Shown here: piece after piece, positions 5,863-5,926 of the stretch | How the letters are laid out: every line of letters begins with the position of its first letter | Numbering within the stretch: the stretch's first letter is position 1 | Source of the DNA: Methanomicrobiales archaeon | GTDB taxonomy: Archaea; Halobacteriota; Methanomicrobia; Methanomicrobiales; JACTUA01 | DNA: 5,926 bases | Direction: 5' to 3' | NCBI GenBank assembly: GCA_028679035.1 | Contig: JAJRCL010000229.1 | Span: 1-5,926 of the forward strand | Program-made: the position numbers and the translations under genes | The notes under the pieces: model-generated | Seen by the model: only the letters and a program-made list of their open reading frames with translations | What the model was told of the DNA's origin: nothing | Databases searched by the model: none

Positions 5863-5886
5863 TTTTCCGGTTCATGCTCCTTCAGG

Positions 5887-5926
5887 ATGGTTCCGGAATC
5901 TTTGGAAGATGCGAATTATTGTTGGG
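5887..5926 (+). other. Possible start of a rightward gene running off the window
   Basis: From ATG 5887 the plus strand encodes MVPESLEDANYCW and is open to the window end; ATG 5874 opens another frame, MLLQDGSGIFGRCELLLG, also without a stop. Either would lie about 20-30 bases from the TATTAATAAAT element at 5851-5861, in line with leaderless or short-leader initiation. Forty to fifty bases are too few to judge coding. Confidence 0.2.

Noticed and set aside
1..5926. CRISPR array, because the helicase carries a Cas4-like Fe-S nuclease domain
   Set aside because: No regularly spaced repeats or cas genes were seen. The nuclease is fused to a UvrD helicase, which points to AdnB/AddB rather than Cas4.

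Overview
The window reads as chromosomal DNA from an archaeon, most likely a methanogen of the Methanomicrobiales type. What the sequence shows: a type II tRNA-Leu whose 3' CCA is not encoded, archaeal-style AT-rich TATA elements about 25 bases from start codons, at least one gene that looks leaderless, a T7 tract of the kind archaea use for termination, and moderate GC with short intergenic gaps. The lineage itself is an inference from overall resemblance, not something a single gene here proves.

Layout from left to right. Bases 1-456 are the 3' end of a plus-strand gene for a CAP/SCP-PR1 domain protein, probably exported; its N terminus lies outside the window. A complete tRNA-Leu(UAA) follows at 522-605 with its own TATA-like element. 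Bases 703-3759 on the minus strand hold the dominant gene: a 1018-residue UvrD/PcrA-type SF1A helicase fused to a C-terminal RecB-family PD-(D/E)XK nuclease with the four cysteines of an Fe-S cluster, the architecture of mycobacterial AdnA/AdnB. Next on the minus strand are a RibD C-terminal/DHFR-fold reductase (3885-4451) and a DUF1348 NTF2-fold protein (4628-5101), separated by a probable terminator. Diverging from DUF1348 is an unrecognised 145-residue protein (about 5129-5566, plus). Converging on it is a 48-residue two-CxxC zinc-ribbon protein (5666-5812, minus). The last 50 bases may carry the start of another plus-strand gene.

The genes do not look like one operon. Each minus-strand gene is separated from the next by 125-177 bases containing T-tracts or hairpins, so they are probably transcribed singly. 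The helicase-nuclease is the only clear DNA-metabolism gene, and no partner subunit lies beside it. The small genes on the right (DHFR-like reductase, DUF1348, orphan, zinc ribbon) look like single-gene accessory cargo. I see no CRISPR array, transposase, integrase, phage structural gene or toxin-antitoxin pair. I could not identify a clearly new multi-gene system; the best leads are the single-chain AdnB-like machine, the orphan gene sharing a divergent promoter region with DUF1348, and the mini zinc ribbon.
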